A DNA stretch of 29,939 nucleotides from Planctomycetota bacterium (lineage in GTDB: Bacteria; Planctomycetota; PUPC01; DSUN01), in NCBI GenBank assembly GCA_016872875.1, contig VGYW01000046.1, positions 1 to 29,939 of the forward strand, written 5' to 3'. This document shows positions 9,301-16,847 of this stretch, in pieces. Numbering within the stretch: position 1 is the stretch's first letter; each line of letters opens with the position of its first letter. The notes beneath the pieces are model-generated. The model did no database searches. It saw only the letters and a program-made list of their open reading frames with translations, and was not told the DNA's origin. Position numbers and translations under genes: made by a program.

Positions 9301-9806
9301 TTGCCCAAACCGTCCGCCGAGACGCCGTAGGCAACCTCATTCTCTGCGGTTCCGACCTGGCGGCTCCACTGGAGTGTGCCCGCAGCGTCGTACTTTACCA
9401 GCAACGCATCCCGAAGGCCGGCGTTCGGGCCGCCGAGCGAGCCAAATGTGAAACCGCTGATGTAGACGTTGCCGAGCCCGTCCGCCGAGACGCCGTAGCT
9501 CAAGTCATTCGCTCCGGTCCCGACCTGGCGGCTCCACAGGAGCGTCCCCGCGGAGTCGTACTTCGTCAGGAAGGCATCATTGCTGCCGGCGTTCGGGCCG
9601 CCCAGCGAGCCAAATGTGAAACCGCTGATGTAGAGGTTGCCCAATCCGTCCGCCGAGACCCCGTAGCTGCGGTCATCCGATGAGGTCCCGACCTGGCGGG
9701 TCCAGGCCAGGATGGGGGCGGCGGCGCCCCAGGGGCCCGCGGCGGCGAGGGCGACTGCCAGAAGGCAGGCGAGAAATGTGCGTGCTGAACCCATGCCGTG
9801 CGCCAC
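6354..9806 (-). CDS. PEP-CTERM protein with seven SBBP propeller repeats and choice-of-anchor-D-like domains
   Basis: The 1150-residue exported protein has a signal peptide (hydrophobic core about residues 10-25). Seven 56-residue SBBP repeats (about 30-415, each with GVSADGLGNVYISG and GSLGGPNAG) probably close a seven-bladed beta-propeller. Next come five or six repeats of about 117-120 residues that resemble choice-of-anchor D / ASPM-SPD-2-Hydin-like beta domains (about 420-1110). The C-terminus has the PEP-CTERM pattern: PEPTTMALLLGG, a short hydrophobic helix, then RRRGRK. The GTG start is chosen because AGGAGG sits 8 bases upstream; an ATG at 9794 would be too far from it. A TTGACA promoter lies about 55 bases upstream. 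PEP-CTERM proteins are sorted by exosortase, whose gene is not in this window. Probably an extracellular matrix or surface protein; ligand unknown. Confidence 0.88.
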   Translation of the reverse strand: MAHGMGSARTFLACLLAVALAAAGPWGAAAPILAWTRQVGTSSDDRSYGVSADGLGNLYISGFTFGSLGGPNAGSNDAFLTKYDSAGTLLWSRQVGTGANDLSYGVSADGLGNVYISGFTFGSLGGPNAGLRDALLVKYDAAGTLQWSRQVGTAENEVAYGVSADGLGNVYISGYTRGSLGGPNAGNADPFLTKYDAAGTLQWSRQAGTASDDYSYGVSADGSGNVYISGHTTGSLGGPNAGLRDAFLTKYDSAGTLLWSRQVGTAAWDESCGVSADGLGNVYISGDTLGSLGGPNAGSYDAFLTKYDAAGTLLWSRQVGTAAWDESYGVSADGLGNVYISGYTGGSLGGPNAGSYDAFLTKYDSAGTLQWSRQVGTPSDDRSRGVSTDGSGNVYISGPTLGSLGGPNAGGEDAFLASYGEPILATSPAQSGTLQFGSVLVGQTGTQSLSATNSGGVGSQLNGTFPDASGDFAPGSSSAFGPLAQGASTSRDYTYSPASRGADSLGITVTSDGGNSTVTLSGTGVAPLSQVPNTLAIAYYTLVGQSQTALLVVNNIGDGNLSGQGAASNLNGTAPATVGEFTLSGSTSISIADGGSRTLSYVYTPASRGADDLPASLSFDNGKPDGTNAAHSVGFTLSGRGVAPVSQVPNTLANAGFVLVGESGTAALVLNNIGDGSLSGMGAASNLNGTAPGTVGEFALSGSTSISLPDSLVGSGTMTLSYSYAPASRGLDDVATSLSFTNGKPDGTNAAHSVDFTLRGRGVAPLSQVPNTLVDAGYVLVGQSGTASLAVNNIGDGNLSGRGPVSNLNGSAPPVVGEFSTPLVNMSLQDGESRVFTYTYTPASRGLDDLGASLSFMNGKPDGTNAAHSVGFTLRGQGVAPQQQTVLLNNAGLVRIGTSGTARIGVTNQGDGNLSGLGAVSNLRGNVALLPGSPPEFTGGTPVNLADAASQTFPYTYTPTAHGPQQATVRADFLNGSSDGRNLAEILDVLITGEGVGPVFESSTPPGGTIDFGAVILGGNALRQLLVSNATIDPNGGNLSLTNLTLLAADISGPNASLFSLIGFTPGTVLGEGVASFFDISFSALGPVGDKEGTLTFTTDQGAALGEDGATFAFELRGTVSDIPEPTTMALLLGGIAALGRRRGRKLPRG
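8540..9715 (-). repeat. Seven in-frame 168-bp tandem repeats encoding propeller blades
   Basis: Equivalent anchor points occur at 8563, 8731, 8899, 9067, 9235, 9403 and 9571, exactly 168 bases apart with no insertion or deletion. Neighbouring copies are closely similar at the DNA level, notably those around 8731, 8899 and 9067. This suggests recent duplication or ongoing gene conversion. The outer units are more diverged. Confidence 0.9.
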
Positions 9807-9860
9807 GCCAAGCTCCTCCTCAACGCGCTTCCCGGCTGCACGTCCCAGATGGCTTGCCCG

Positions 9861-9889
9861 ATTGTGTACATTGGGGGCGGCCTTGTCAA
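9861..9889 (-). promoter_or_regulatory. Sigma70-type promoter for the PEP-CTERM gene
   Basis: On the - strand TTGACA (complement of 9884-9889) is followed after 17 bases by CACAAT (complement of 9861-9866). The site ends about 55 bases before the GTG start at 9806, which is a suitable position and direction. Confidence 0.6.
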
Positions 9890-9930
9890 GCGCTTTTTGC
9901 GAAGAAAATGCGCGGGGCGGGGGGAAGAAA

Positions 9931-10047
9931 GGGACAACAGGGACAACAGGGACTACAGGGACCCAAGGGACAGGAGAGAGGCGCGTGGGGGGCTTGCGGT
10001 GCGGGTCGCTGTGGTCCCTGTGGTCGCTGTGGTCCCTTGTGCCCCTT
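9931..10047. repeat. Inverted 9-bp minisatellite (GGGACAACA / GTCCCTGTG)
   Basis: The left arm has five 9-base units beginning GGGAC (9931-9975). The right arm has units of the complementary type GTCSCTGTG (10005-10040, then a partial unit to 10047). The arms are imperfectly complementary and separated by about 30 bases. The right arm begins 33 bases beyond the stop of the URO-D-like relic (10081-10290, -), so this is probably the old 3'-end hairpin of that gene. It also separates the relic from the PEP-CTERM promoter. Confidence 0.75.
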
Positions 10048-10080
10048 CGGACAGCGCGAGATGGCAGGGCTATGCACGCC

Positions 10081-10290
10081 CTACCGGTGGGCGAGCTCGG
10101 CGGAGAGGTTGAGGTAGCGCTTGATGGCGGGGGGCGGGACGTTCCAGGGGATGTGGTTGCCGATGCACGACCAGTGTTCCCAATGCGGAATCCGCCTCGG
10201 GGCCATGCCCATGTACGCCATGTACCGGTCGCTGTAGTGCATTTCCTCGCTTCCCGTCAGGTGGAGGGGATGGGGCGCCGGTTGTGCCAC
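10081..10290 (-). pseudogene. Relic of a URO-D-superfamily gene with an apparent internal deletion
   Basis: The 69-residue frame reads like the two ends of one larger protein. Residues about 17-36 (YSDRYMAYMGMAPRRIPHWE) resemble the N-terminus of uroporphyrinogen-decarboxylase-like methyltransferases. The last 30 residues (NHIPWNVPPPAIKRYL onward) resemble their C-terminal ...IPxxVPPENxxxYL end. The roughly 250-residue barrel between is missing, without a frameshift. A 9-bp inverted minisatellite follows its stop, as behind intact genes here. The GTG at 10290 or the ATG at 10242 (GAGG just upstream) could be the start. The assignment comes from remembered family features, not an alignment. 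The alternative is an unrelated small protein. Confidence 0.45.
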
Positions 10291-10405
10291 CTCTTGCCCG
10301 GCGCCACTTTACATGATGGTGGCCCCGGACGCAACCCCGTGCGCGCGGGCGCGTAACGCCGGAGGGGGCATGCACGTCTCTGGTGCTGAGGCCGAAGGTC
10401 GCAGT

Positions 10406-10423
10406 GGGGCGGCAGGCCGCCCC
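10406..10423. other. Strong GC hairpin in the leader of the lipoprotein-like gene
   Basis: GGGGCGGC and GCCGCCCC form a perfect 8-bp stem with a two-base centre, about 30 bases before the gene's ATG at 10455. I tried to match it to known riboswitch cores and could not. A role in translation or attenuation is possible. Confidence 0.4.
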
Positions 10424-10454
10424 GGAAACACGTTGGCCGGAAAAGGAGAGGTCT

Positions 10455-11183
10455 ATGGCCGTGCGGAAGTGCAAGGCAGCTCTTGGCGTGGCCATCGCGG
10501 CCGCGTTGGGCGCGACGCAAGGCTGCGCCAGGCTGAACCAGGGCGTTTCAGCGTTCTTCAATGATCGGCTGAAGGACGCCCTGGAGACGATTGACCTCGG
10601 GATCACCACCACGTCGGAGCCGCAGTTCTCCTTCTACTTCGCCGTGCTGTCCGGGACCCCGTTCGGCTATGGGCTTGTGGACGGCACCTTCAGCGGCATC
10701 GGCGGGGGCGACGTTGGGACGATGAAAATCCACTACGAGCACTGGGGCGTGGGGCTCTACGGCCGCGAGACCGTGGGCTGGGGCAACGTGCTCTTCGACC
10801 TCGAGGAGTTCGACGCGAGCAAGCCTGAGACGATGAACTGCCAAAGCGTCGGCCCGGCGGGGCTGATCCTGCCGCCCTGGGACGCGCGGCCTGCCGGGCG
10901 GCCCACCTGAACGAAGTACTTCCACGTAGGTTACGTGGGCGGTATCTTCAACGTCGGCTTTGCTCAGATTCCTGACGCAGTGCTCGGTTGGGTGGGGATA
11001 GACTACGCGGGGGACGACGGCCGCAAGTACGGCCTCTGGCCCTGGGAGTCGCCGGCACCGGCGGCCGCCGGCCAGAAGCGCGCCGAGCTGACCCCGGCCA
11101 GCCCCGCGGACCATCGGGACGCGACGCCCGAGCCGCCGAAGCCCCCCGCCGCAAGGCTCACGGACGCCGAGCGCGTTCCATGA
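10455..11183 (+). pseudogene. Lipoprotein-like gene interrupted by an in-frame TGA
   Basis: ATG 10455 is supported by AAGGAG at 10443-10448. The first part (151 codons) has a signal sequence (MAVRKCKAALGVAIAAALG) ending in ATQGC, a weak lipobox. It then has a domain rich in aromatic and Gly residues (FSFYFAVLSGTPFGYG, MKIHYEHWGVGLYG). A TGA at 10908-10910 stops the frame, but the same frame continues for 90 codons with protein-like sequence (KYFHVGYVGGIFNVG, then VGIDYAGDDGRKYGLWPW) and a Pro/Ala-rich tail. A single C-to-T change at CGA (Arg) would explain it. Both halves look like one small membrane lipoprotein family seen in planctomycetes, which I recall only loosely. A sequencing error is the main alternative; the remaining ORF could also be expressed as a short form. 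Confidence 0.55.
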
Positions 11184-11199
11184 CCGCGAAGTCCTCAAG

Positions 11200-11244
11200 G
11201 CGGCTTAGGGCCGCAACCGAAGCGGATGTTGAGTATTGGATACT
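11200..11244. terminator. Two small hairpins between convergent genes
   Basis: GCGGC-TTAGG-GCCGC (11200-11214) and AGTAT-TGG-ATACT (11232-11244) lie in the 78-base gap between the lipoprotein-like gene and the radical SAM gene. Both are short and have no clear T-tract. This is the only 3'-end gap in the window without a minisatellite. Confidence 0.3.
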
Positions 11245-11261
11245 GGGCCTGGGCGGCTGGT

Positions 11262-12821
11262 TCACCAGGGCTGGTGGCCGCACTGCACCACTTCGCTCTC
11301 CAGCGCGGGAGCGAGCCGCGGACGGCTGGCGTACTTCTCCGCCAGCCCGCGCAGAACCTCCGCCCTGTAGAGCGGCCAGGCGCACACGGGCACCGTCCGC
11401 ACCCTCCCCGTGGCGGGGTCCTCGAAGACGAATGCGCTGGGGCAGCGCTCCACCCGCGCGCTCTCCACCGAGTGGTATTCCTCGAAGGGGAGGACGGCGA
11501 GGCGGAGGGTGCCCTGGACGTTGGTGTGCCTGCGGAGCAGGTCGCCGGGCTTGGTTCCCAGGGCGAGGCCGGCCAGGATGCGCAGCAGCCTGATGGCCGG
11601 GTGCCCCTTGAAGATGCGGCGGAGGTTGAGCGACCGCAGCATGGGGCGCAGGAGCGAGCGAAGGATGAGCAGGCGCCCGCGCCAGCGCTGGAAGGGGCGC
11701 TCGGGGTCGAGGCCGGCCAGCTTGCCCGCGAGCCGCTTGCACAGCTCCCGCACGTCGCGCGCGAGGTCGTCCAGCGGCCGCTTGAGGTAGTGGCTCAGGG
11801 GCCGGTAGCGGGCGCCGTCCGAGACCAGGATGGCCATCGAGTCGCAGTTCGGGTGCGCACGCCCATAGGTCCACCCCTGGCGCCCGAAGAAGGGCAGCAC
11901 CGGCTCCAGGCACTGCCCAAGGCCGGCGGGCACGAACTCCACCCCCTCGCCAGGAAAGGCGTCCGACATGATCTGCTCCACGTCGTCAAGGGTCGTCGTC
12001 ACGTCGGCCGCGAACGCTCCTTCCTCCCACGCCTCGGTGAGGGGGATAAGGTGGAGGGACGACACCACGTCCTGGTTCTCGTGGCAGAACTGGACCAGGT
12101 CGGCCATGTGGCGGTCGTTGATGTGGCGGGCGACGCAGCAGAGGATGGTGTTCTTGCGGCGGGCGTGCTTCTTGAGGTTCTCCAAGGCGCGGAGCTTTCT
12201 CGCGTAGGAGTCGCCGTTGCGGCGCAGCTTGCGGTAGATTTCGGGGTCGCGGCCGTCGAAGCTGATGACGAGGGGCACCTTGGCGTCGCAGAGGCGGCGG
12301 CAGTAGCCCTCGTCGGCCAGCCGCAGGCCGTTGGTGAAGATGCGCGGCTTGAGGCCGAACTCGCGGCAGAGCGCCACGATGTCGAAGAGGTCCTCGCGCA
12401 GCGTCGGCTCGCCCCCGAAGAGCTCCACGGTCGGCTTGGGGTCCAGCTCGGCCAGGGCGGCCAGCACCTTTCTGAAGTAGGCCAGCGGCGGGTTGAACTC
12501 GAAGCCCATGCCCGGGATGTTCACCAGGCAGATCGGGCAGTTCATGTTGCAGCGGTTCGTCACGTCGAGGAACACGGTTCGCTGGTGGTGCTCGTGGCCG
12601 CACGAGGCGCAATCGAGCGAGCAGGCGCCCGGGGCGTCGGCGTCGAACTCGCACAGCTCGCGCTTGCGGCGCCACGCCGCGGCGTTCGAGCTCACCAGCG
12701 CCTCGGTCGGGCCGCAGGCCGGGCAGTCCTTCCGCAGGTAGACCTTGCCGTCCCGGACCACGTGCGTGGCCGGCATCCGCTGGCGGCACCGCTCGCACAC
12801 CCCCAGATTGCCACTTGCCAT
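11262..12821 (-). CDS. Radical SAM protein resembling tetraether lipid synthase (Tes/Grs-like)
   Basis: The 519-residue protein starts with a rubredoxin-like knuckle pair (Cys9-x2-Cys12 and Cys33-x2-Cys36). A second Cys cluster follows (Cys67, Cys71, Cys74, then HEHH), then the radical SAM CxxxCxxC at Cys91, Cys95, Cys98 in LDVTNRCNMNCPIC. The barrel shows ELFGGEPTLREDL and IFTNG strands, as in SPASM-type enzymes. The C-terminal third has a conserved-looking NCDS and ends with PVCAWPLYR. This arrangement matches my memory of the archaeal MJ0619/Tes family and its bacterial relatives, which join lipid tails. Other radical SAM families with N-terminal zinc/iron knuckles remain possible. ATG 12821 is chosen because AGGGA lies 7 bases upstream and the upstream extension is not protein-like. 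Divergent from the VIT-VWA gene. Radical SAM membership is near certain; the Tes-like assignment is about even. Confidence 0.88.
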   Translation of the reverse strand: MASGNLGVCERCRQRMPATHVVRDGKVYLRKDCPACGPTEALVSSNAAAWRRKRELCEFDADAPGACSLDCASCGHEHHQRTVFLDVTNRCNMNCPICLVNIPGMGFEFNPPLAYFRKVLAALAELDPKPTVELFGGEPTLREDLFDIVALCREFGLKPRIFTNGLRLADEGYCRRLCDAKVPLVISFDGRDPEIYRKLRRNGDSYARKLRALENLKKHARRKNTILCCVARHINDRHMADLVQFCHENQDVVSSLHLIPLTEAWEEGAFAADVTTTLDDVEQIMSDAFPGEGVEFVPAGLGQCLEPVLPFFGRQGWTYGRAHPNCDSMAILVSDGARYRPLSHYLKRPLDDLARDVRELCKRLAGKLAGLDPERPFQRWRGRLLILRSLLRPMLRSLNLRRIFKGHPAIRLLRILAGLALGTKPGDLLRRHTNVQGTLRLAVLPFEEYHSVESARVERCPSAFVFEDPATGRVRTVPVCAWPLYRAEVLRGLAEKYASRPRLAPALESEVVQCGHQPW

Positions 12822-13003
12822 GCTGGTTCCCTGCAAGCGCGACAACACGCCTCTCATGCATTGTAAGACGATCCTGTACCGCCGAACATTACGCCCCGGA
12901 CCCAGGAACCGTTCCCCCACGAGTTGCGTCTAAGTTGGTGAAGGGGCTGAAGAACGGCTACGTTTCGGGCCGAGGCTTCTCCAAGCCGATGGAGGCTGCG
13001 AAC

Positions 13004-16000
13004 ATGCGAATGCGAACAACGGCGGCGGTGGTTCTCCTGGCCCTTGCGGGCTGGCTGGGCGCAGCGGAACCGCAGGGCAACCCGGTCGAGCGCGACGTCA
13101 CGCAAGGCGCGCTCCGCGTCGTGGCGAAGGACGGCGTGGTCGAGTGCCCGCTCAAGCACACGGACGTGCGGGCCGACATCTCCGGCTTCATCGCTCGCGT
13201 GAAGGTGACGCAGACCTTCCACAACCCGCTCGACGAGAAGATCGAGGCGGTCTACGTCTTCCCACTCCCCCACAAGGCGGCGGTGGACGACATGACGATG
13301 GTGGTGGGCGAGCGGCGGATAGTTGGCCTCATCAAGCGGCGGGCCGAGGCCCGCAGCATCTACGAGCAGGCCCTCAGCCGCGGCCACACCGCCGCCCTCC
13401 TCGAACAGGAACGCCCCAACATCTTCACCCAGTCGGTCGGCAACATCCCGCCAAAGCAGGAGGTCAAGGTCGAGATTTCATACGTGGACGTGCTGGAATA
13501 CGATATGGGGGTCTACGAGTTCCACTTCCCGATGGTCGTCGGCCCCCGCTACATCCCTGGGGGGCTCAAGTCGGCGCGGGTGCCCGATGCCTCGCGCATC
13601 ACCCCGCCGCCGCTCAAGCCGGGCGAGAGGAACGGACACGACATCTCGCTCGCCGTGTGGCTGAACGCCGGCGTGCCGATCCAGGACCTCAAGGTGGCGA
13701 ACCACAAGGCGGAGGTCGAGCGCGACGGCGTGGCGAAGGCCGCCATTGCGCTCTCGCGCGGCGACACGATCCCCAACAAGGATTTCGTCCTCCGCTACGG
13801 CGTGGTGGGCGCGAAGCCCGAAATGGCACTCCTCTGCCACACCCGCGAGGCGGGCAAGGGCTACTTCATGCTCATGGTCCAGCCCAAGGAGGACGAGCGG
13901 CTGAAGCTCAGCCCGCCACGCGAAATCGTCTTCCTCGTGGATGTCTCTGGCTCGATGCGCGGTCAACCGATGGCGAAGGTCCGGGAGGCGATGGCCAAGC
14001 TCCTCCGCCTCTGCAAGCCGAACGACACCCTCCAGCTCGTCGTCTTCGCCAACAATTCGACAAAGCTCTTCGAGAAGCCGCTGCCCGCCAACGAGGACAA
14101 CATCAAGAAGGCCGTCGGCTTCACCGAGGGCCTCGAGGGGAGCGGCGGAACCGAGATGCTCAAGGGAGTCAAGATGGCAATCAACGAGCCGCTCGACCCC
14201 GAACGCCTGCGCATCGTTATCATGCTCACCGACGGCTTTATCGGGAACGAGGCCGAGATCATCGCCGAGGTCGGGCGGAGCTGCGGCGACAAGATTCGCT
14301 TCTGGGCAATCGGCATCGGCTCCTCGCCCAACCGCTTCCTGATTGACGGCGTCGCACGCCAGGGCGGCGGGATGTCGAAGGTGCTCGGCCTCAACGACGA
14401 CGCTGGGCCAATGACCGTCGAGATCATGCAGCGCATCCAGCGCGCCCAGCTCGCCAACATCTCCGTGGATTGGGGCCAGGCAACGGTCTACGAGACCTAT
14501 CCCGCAAAGGTGCCCGAGCTCTGGGCCGGCCGCCCGGTCATCCTCTTCGGCCGCTACGATGCCGGGAGCGAGACCACGCTGACGATCAGCGGCGACGTCG
14601 AGGGGAAGCCGGCCAAGTGGACCCTCGCCGCGAAGTTCGCCCCCAACGCCCCCGACAACGGCGTCCTCGCCCAGGTCTGGGCGCGGAACAAGATCGAGGA
14701 CCTGATGCAGCAGACCTTCTACGCCGGCTCGCCCGAGGAGGAGGAGGAGGTGACGAGGCTCGCCCTCGACTACCGTCTGATGAGCCAGTACACCAGCTTC
14801 GTGGCCGTGGACGAGACAGAGGCGGGCAAACTCGTCGAGCCCGCCCGCCCGCCCCGCCGCATGCTCGTCCCCGTCCCAATCCCCGAGGGCACGCGCTACG
14901 AGGGCTTCTTCGGGGGGGAACGGCACGACGACGAGCTGTTGCTCGCAGAGAGGGAAGGCGGTGCCGTGGCCGGGACAGCGATGAATGCGCCTGCTGCACG
15001 CATGCCGAGGAGCCTCGCGGCAATGGGTGTTCCAGCGCCAATGCGGCCGATGGCCCCGGCTCAGGAGATGTTCAAGGCCGGCGAGGCGGCGAGCACACGC
15101 GGCTTCGCGTATGGCCGGGGCGGGGCCGGCGATGGCTACGCCCGCCGAGCCCAGCATGCCGCCGGGCCTGCCGGCGGCCTCAGGCTGGAACCGGTCGAGG
15201 AGCTCGCCCGCGACGCCGACCGCGAGACGACCGCCATCGGGCGCGTCTACGGCTGGCGGGCGATGAGCGGCCAACTCGCCAGGCACGCCGAGGCCGCGAT
15301 GAAGCGCCTCGCCGAGGCCGAAGAGCTGAAGAAGAAAGGCGACCTCGCCGCCGCCCGAGCCCGCTTCGCCTTCGCCTACCTCGCCGACGCCGCGGCGCAG
15401 GCCGGCGGAATGAGCGGCGGACAGACCGCCGCCAAGGCCCTCTCAGCCATCGAGGAGATCGACAAGGAACTGCTCAAGACCTGGACGAAGGAGGTGCCAG
15501 AGCTTGAGAAGCGCCTCGACCTCGTGCTCCGCGACAAGGCGCTCGACGAGGCCCTCGAGGCCGTCGCCCGCGCCGCGGGCATCTCCATCAAGCCCATCGT
15601 CGGCAGCGTGGAGGACGCCGCGGCACTCGTGGGCGAGAAGGACCTCCGCGTGAGCTTCCTCGACCTCCGCCGCGCCTCCGCCGCCCAGGCACTCAACTGG
15701 CTCCTCGTCCCCAATCGCCTCTCCTGGTGGGTCGCCAAGGGCAGCGTGGTCGTCGCCAGCGCCCGCCGCGCCGCGGGCGAGGCCGCCTGGGTCTACAACG
15801 TCGCACCCATCGCCCTCCCATCCGCCAAGGAGCTCGCCGAGACGAAGGACTACGCGAAGCGGGTGGACGCCGTGGCCAAGGCCGCCGAGCGCTTCCTCAA
15901 GGTGGTCCAAGCCGAGCTGAGGCTGAATGACGAGACGGCGCTCTGGTTCGCCCCGGGCCAGCTCCTGGTCTTCGGCGACGCGAGGGTCCACACGGCGGCC

Positions 16001-16825
16001 CGCGACCTCCTCACCCAGTTGGCCAGCCCCCACTCGCAGCCGAAGGGCGACCTCGCGGCGCTCTACAAGGAGACCGCTCCCCGCGCCCGCCAGCACGAGG
16101 CTGCCGAGGCCGCACGCGAGGCGGTCGAGGCAAAGGCCAGGCTCATCGAAACCCTCCCCGCCAACGGCTGGGCGCTCCTCGCCGCCGCAATGGGCGGAAC
16201 CCTCGACCTCGAGGCCCTCACCGAGCTCCAGATCGCCTGGAAGAGTCCCGCGATGGCCGAGCTTCTCAAAGGCCGCTCGGTGGCCGCCGCGCGGGCGCTC
16301 TGGGCAGTCTGCGAATCGGCCCGAGCGCTTCCGAAGGAGGCCGAGCTGGCGGCCCTGGCCGCCGCCGCGCGGGGGAAGGCCCGCGAAGTGGCGGAAGCCG
16401 CCCTTGCCGACGCCGCGAAGTCGCCGGGCGACCCCGCCGCCTTCTTCCGCGCGCTCTACGCCGCCCTCGCCTGCCGCGACGACGCCCAGCTCGCTGAGAA
16501 GGCCCGCGTCGCCCTTTCAGGCGGCCCCGCGGGCTCGCCCGTCCTCCAGGTCGGGCGCTCGCTCGCCTCCGCGCTCCTGGCCGCCGCGAGCGACGTAGAC
16601 CGCAAGCTGCTCCTGGAACTGGTGGCCAAGCGTGGCGCAGAGGTCCGCGGCGACGACCTCGTTGCCCTCACCGCCTTCGCCTGCCGCCGCGTGGGCGGCG
16701 AGGCCTGGCGAGCCTTCCGAGCCGAGGCCCGCGACCTCCTCGGCCGCCAGCCCCTCGACGGCAACGTGGTCATCCTGGTCAACCGCCTCGGCCGCCCGGC
16801 CATCCAACTGGCGGCGGCGAGGTGA
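13004..16825 (+). CDS. VIT and von Willebrand A domain protein with an STN-like C-terminal segment
   Basis: The 1273-residue protein has a signal peptide (MRMRTTAAVVLLALAGWLGA), a VIT domain (about residues 34-185), and a VWA domain (about 305-455). The VWA domain keeps the metal-ion-dependent adhesion residues DVSGS, the Thr in GGTEM, and LTDG. A proline-, methionine- and glycine-rich linker (about 620-740) leads to a helical stretch. Residues about 838-922 then resemble the short STN/secretin N-domain (LRDKALDEALEAVARAAGIS, then VSFLDLRRASAAQALNWLL). The rest is Ala-rich and helical, possibly HEAT-like. GGAGG 8 bases upstream fixes ATG 13004; the open frame further upstream overlaps the divergent gene and is not coding-like. 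No C-terminal anchor is seen. It is likely periplasmic or surface-bound with a metal-dependent binding role; the partner is unknown. Confidence 0.88.
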   Translation: MRMRTTAAVVLLALAGWLGAAEPQGNPVERDVTQGALRVVAKDGVVECPLKHTDVRADISGFIARVKVTQTFHNPLDEKIEAVYVFPLPHKAAVDDMTMVVGERRIVGLIKRRAEARSIYEQALSRGHTAALLEQERPNIFTQSVGNIPPKQEVKVEISYVDVLEYDMGVYEFHFPMVVGPRYIPGGLKSARVPDASRITPPPLKPGERNGHDISLAVWLNAGVPIQDLKVANHKAEVERDGVAKAAIALSRGDTIPNKDFVLRYGVVGAKPEMALLCHTREAGKGYFMLMVQPKEDERLKLSPPREIVFLVDVSGSMRGQPMAKVREAMAKLLRLCKPNDTLQLVVFANNSTKLFEKPLPANEDNIKKAVGFTEGLEGSGGTEMLKGVKMAINEPLDPERLRIVIMLTDGFIGNEAEIIAEVGRSCGDKIRFWAIGIGSSPNRFLIDGVARQGGGMSKVLGLNDDAGPMTVEIMQRIQRAQLANISVDWGQATVYETYPAKVPELWAGRPVILFGRYDAGSETTLTISGDVEGKPAKWTLAAKFAPNAPDNGVLAQVWARNKIEDLMQQTFYAGSPEEEEEVTRLALDYRLMSQYTSFVAVDETEAGKLVEPARPPRRMLVPVPIPEGTRYEGFFGGERHDDELLLAEREGGAVAGTAMNAPAARMPRSLAAMGVPAPMRPMAPAQEMFKAGEAASTRGFAYGRGGAGDGYARRAQHAAGPAGGLRLEPVEELARDADRETTAIGRVYGWRAMSGQLARHAEAAMKRLAEAEELKKKGDLAAARARFAFAYLADAAAQAGGMSGGQTAAKALSAIEEIDKELLKTWTKEVPELEKRLDLVLRDKALDEALEAVARAAGISIKPIVGSVEDAAALVGEKDLRVSFLDLRRASAAQALNWLLVPNRLSWWVAKGSVVVASARRAAGEAAWVYNVAPIALPSAKELAETKDYAKRVDAVAKAAERFLKVVQAELRLNDETALWFAPGQLLVFGDARVHTAARDLLTQLASPHSQPKGDLAALYKETAPRARQHEAAEAAREAVEAKARLIETLPANGWALLAAAMGGTLDLEALTELQIAWKSPAMAELLKGRSVAAARALWAVCESARALPKEAELAALAAAARGKAREVAEAALADAAKSPGDPAAFFRALYAALACRDDAQLAEKARVALSGGPAGSPVLQVGRSLASALLAAASDVDRKLLLELVAKRGAEVRGDDLVALTAFACRRVGGEAWRAFRAEARDLLGRQPLDGNVVILVNRLGRPAIQLAAAR

Positions 16826-16847
16826 GCGCGAGGGGAGGCAGCGGCCG

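Noticed and set aside
8685..9683. 332-codon + strand frame with a repeated VVLRQEGI pattern
   Set aside because: The repeats are the antisense of the seven propeller units; no start signal.
10908..10910. TGA as a selenocysteine codon
   Set aside because: No redox motif around it and no evident SECIS-like stem just downstream; a nonsense change or sequencing error is simpler.
11226..12866. 546-codon + strand frame over the radical SAM gene
   Set aside because: Shadow of the - strand gene; His/Val/Ala-rich with no domain, while the - strand has Cys motifs and a ribosome site.
12815..13003. N-terminal extension of the VIT-VWA protein
   Set aside because: It overlaps the start of the divergent gene, and GGAGG plus a signal peptide mark ATG 13004.
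13478..15286. 602-codon - strand frame inside the VIT-VWA gene
   Set aside because: Antisense shadow; composition is typical of reversed GC-rich codons and it lies wholly within a well-supported gene.
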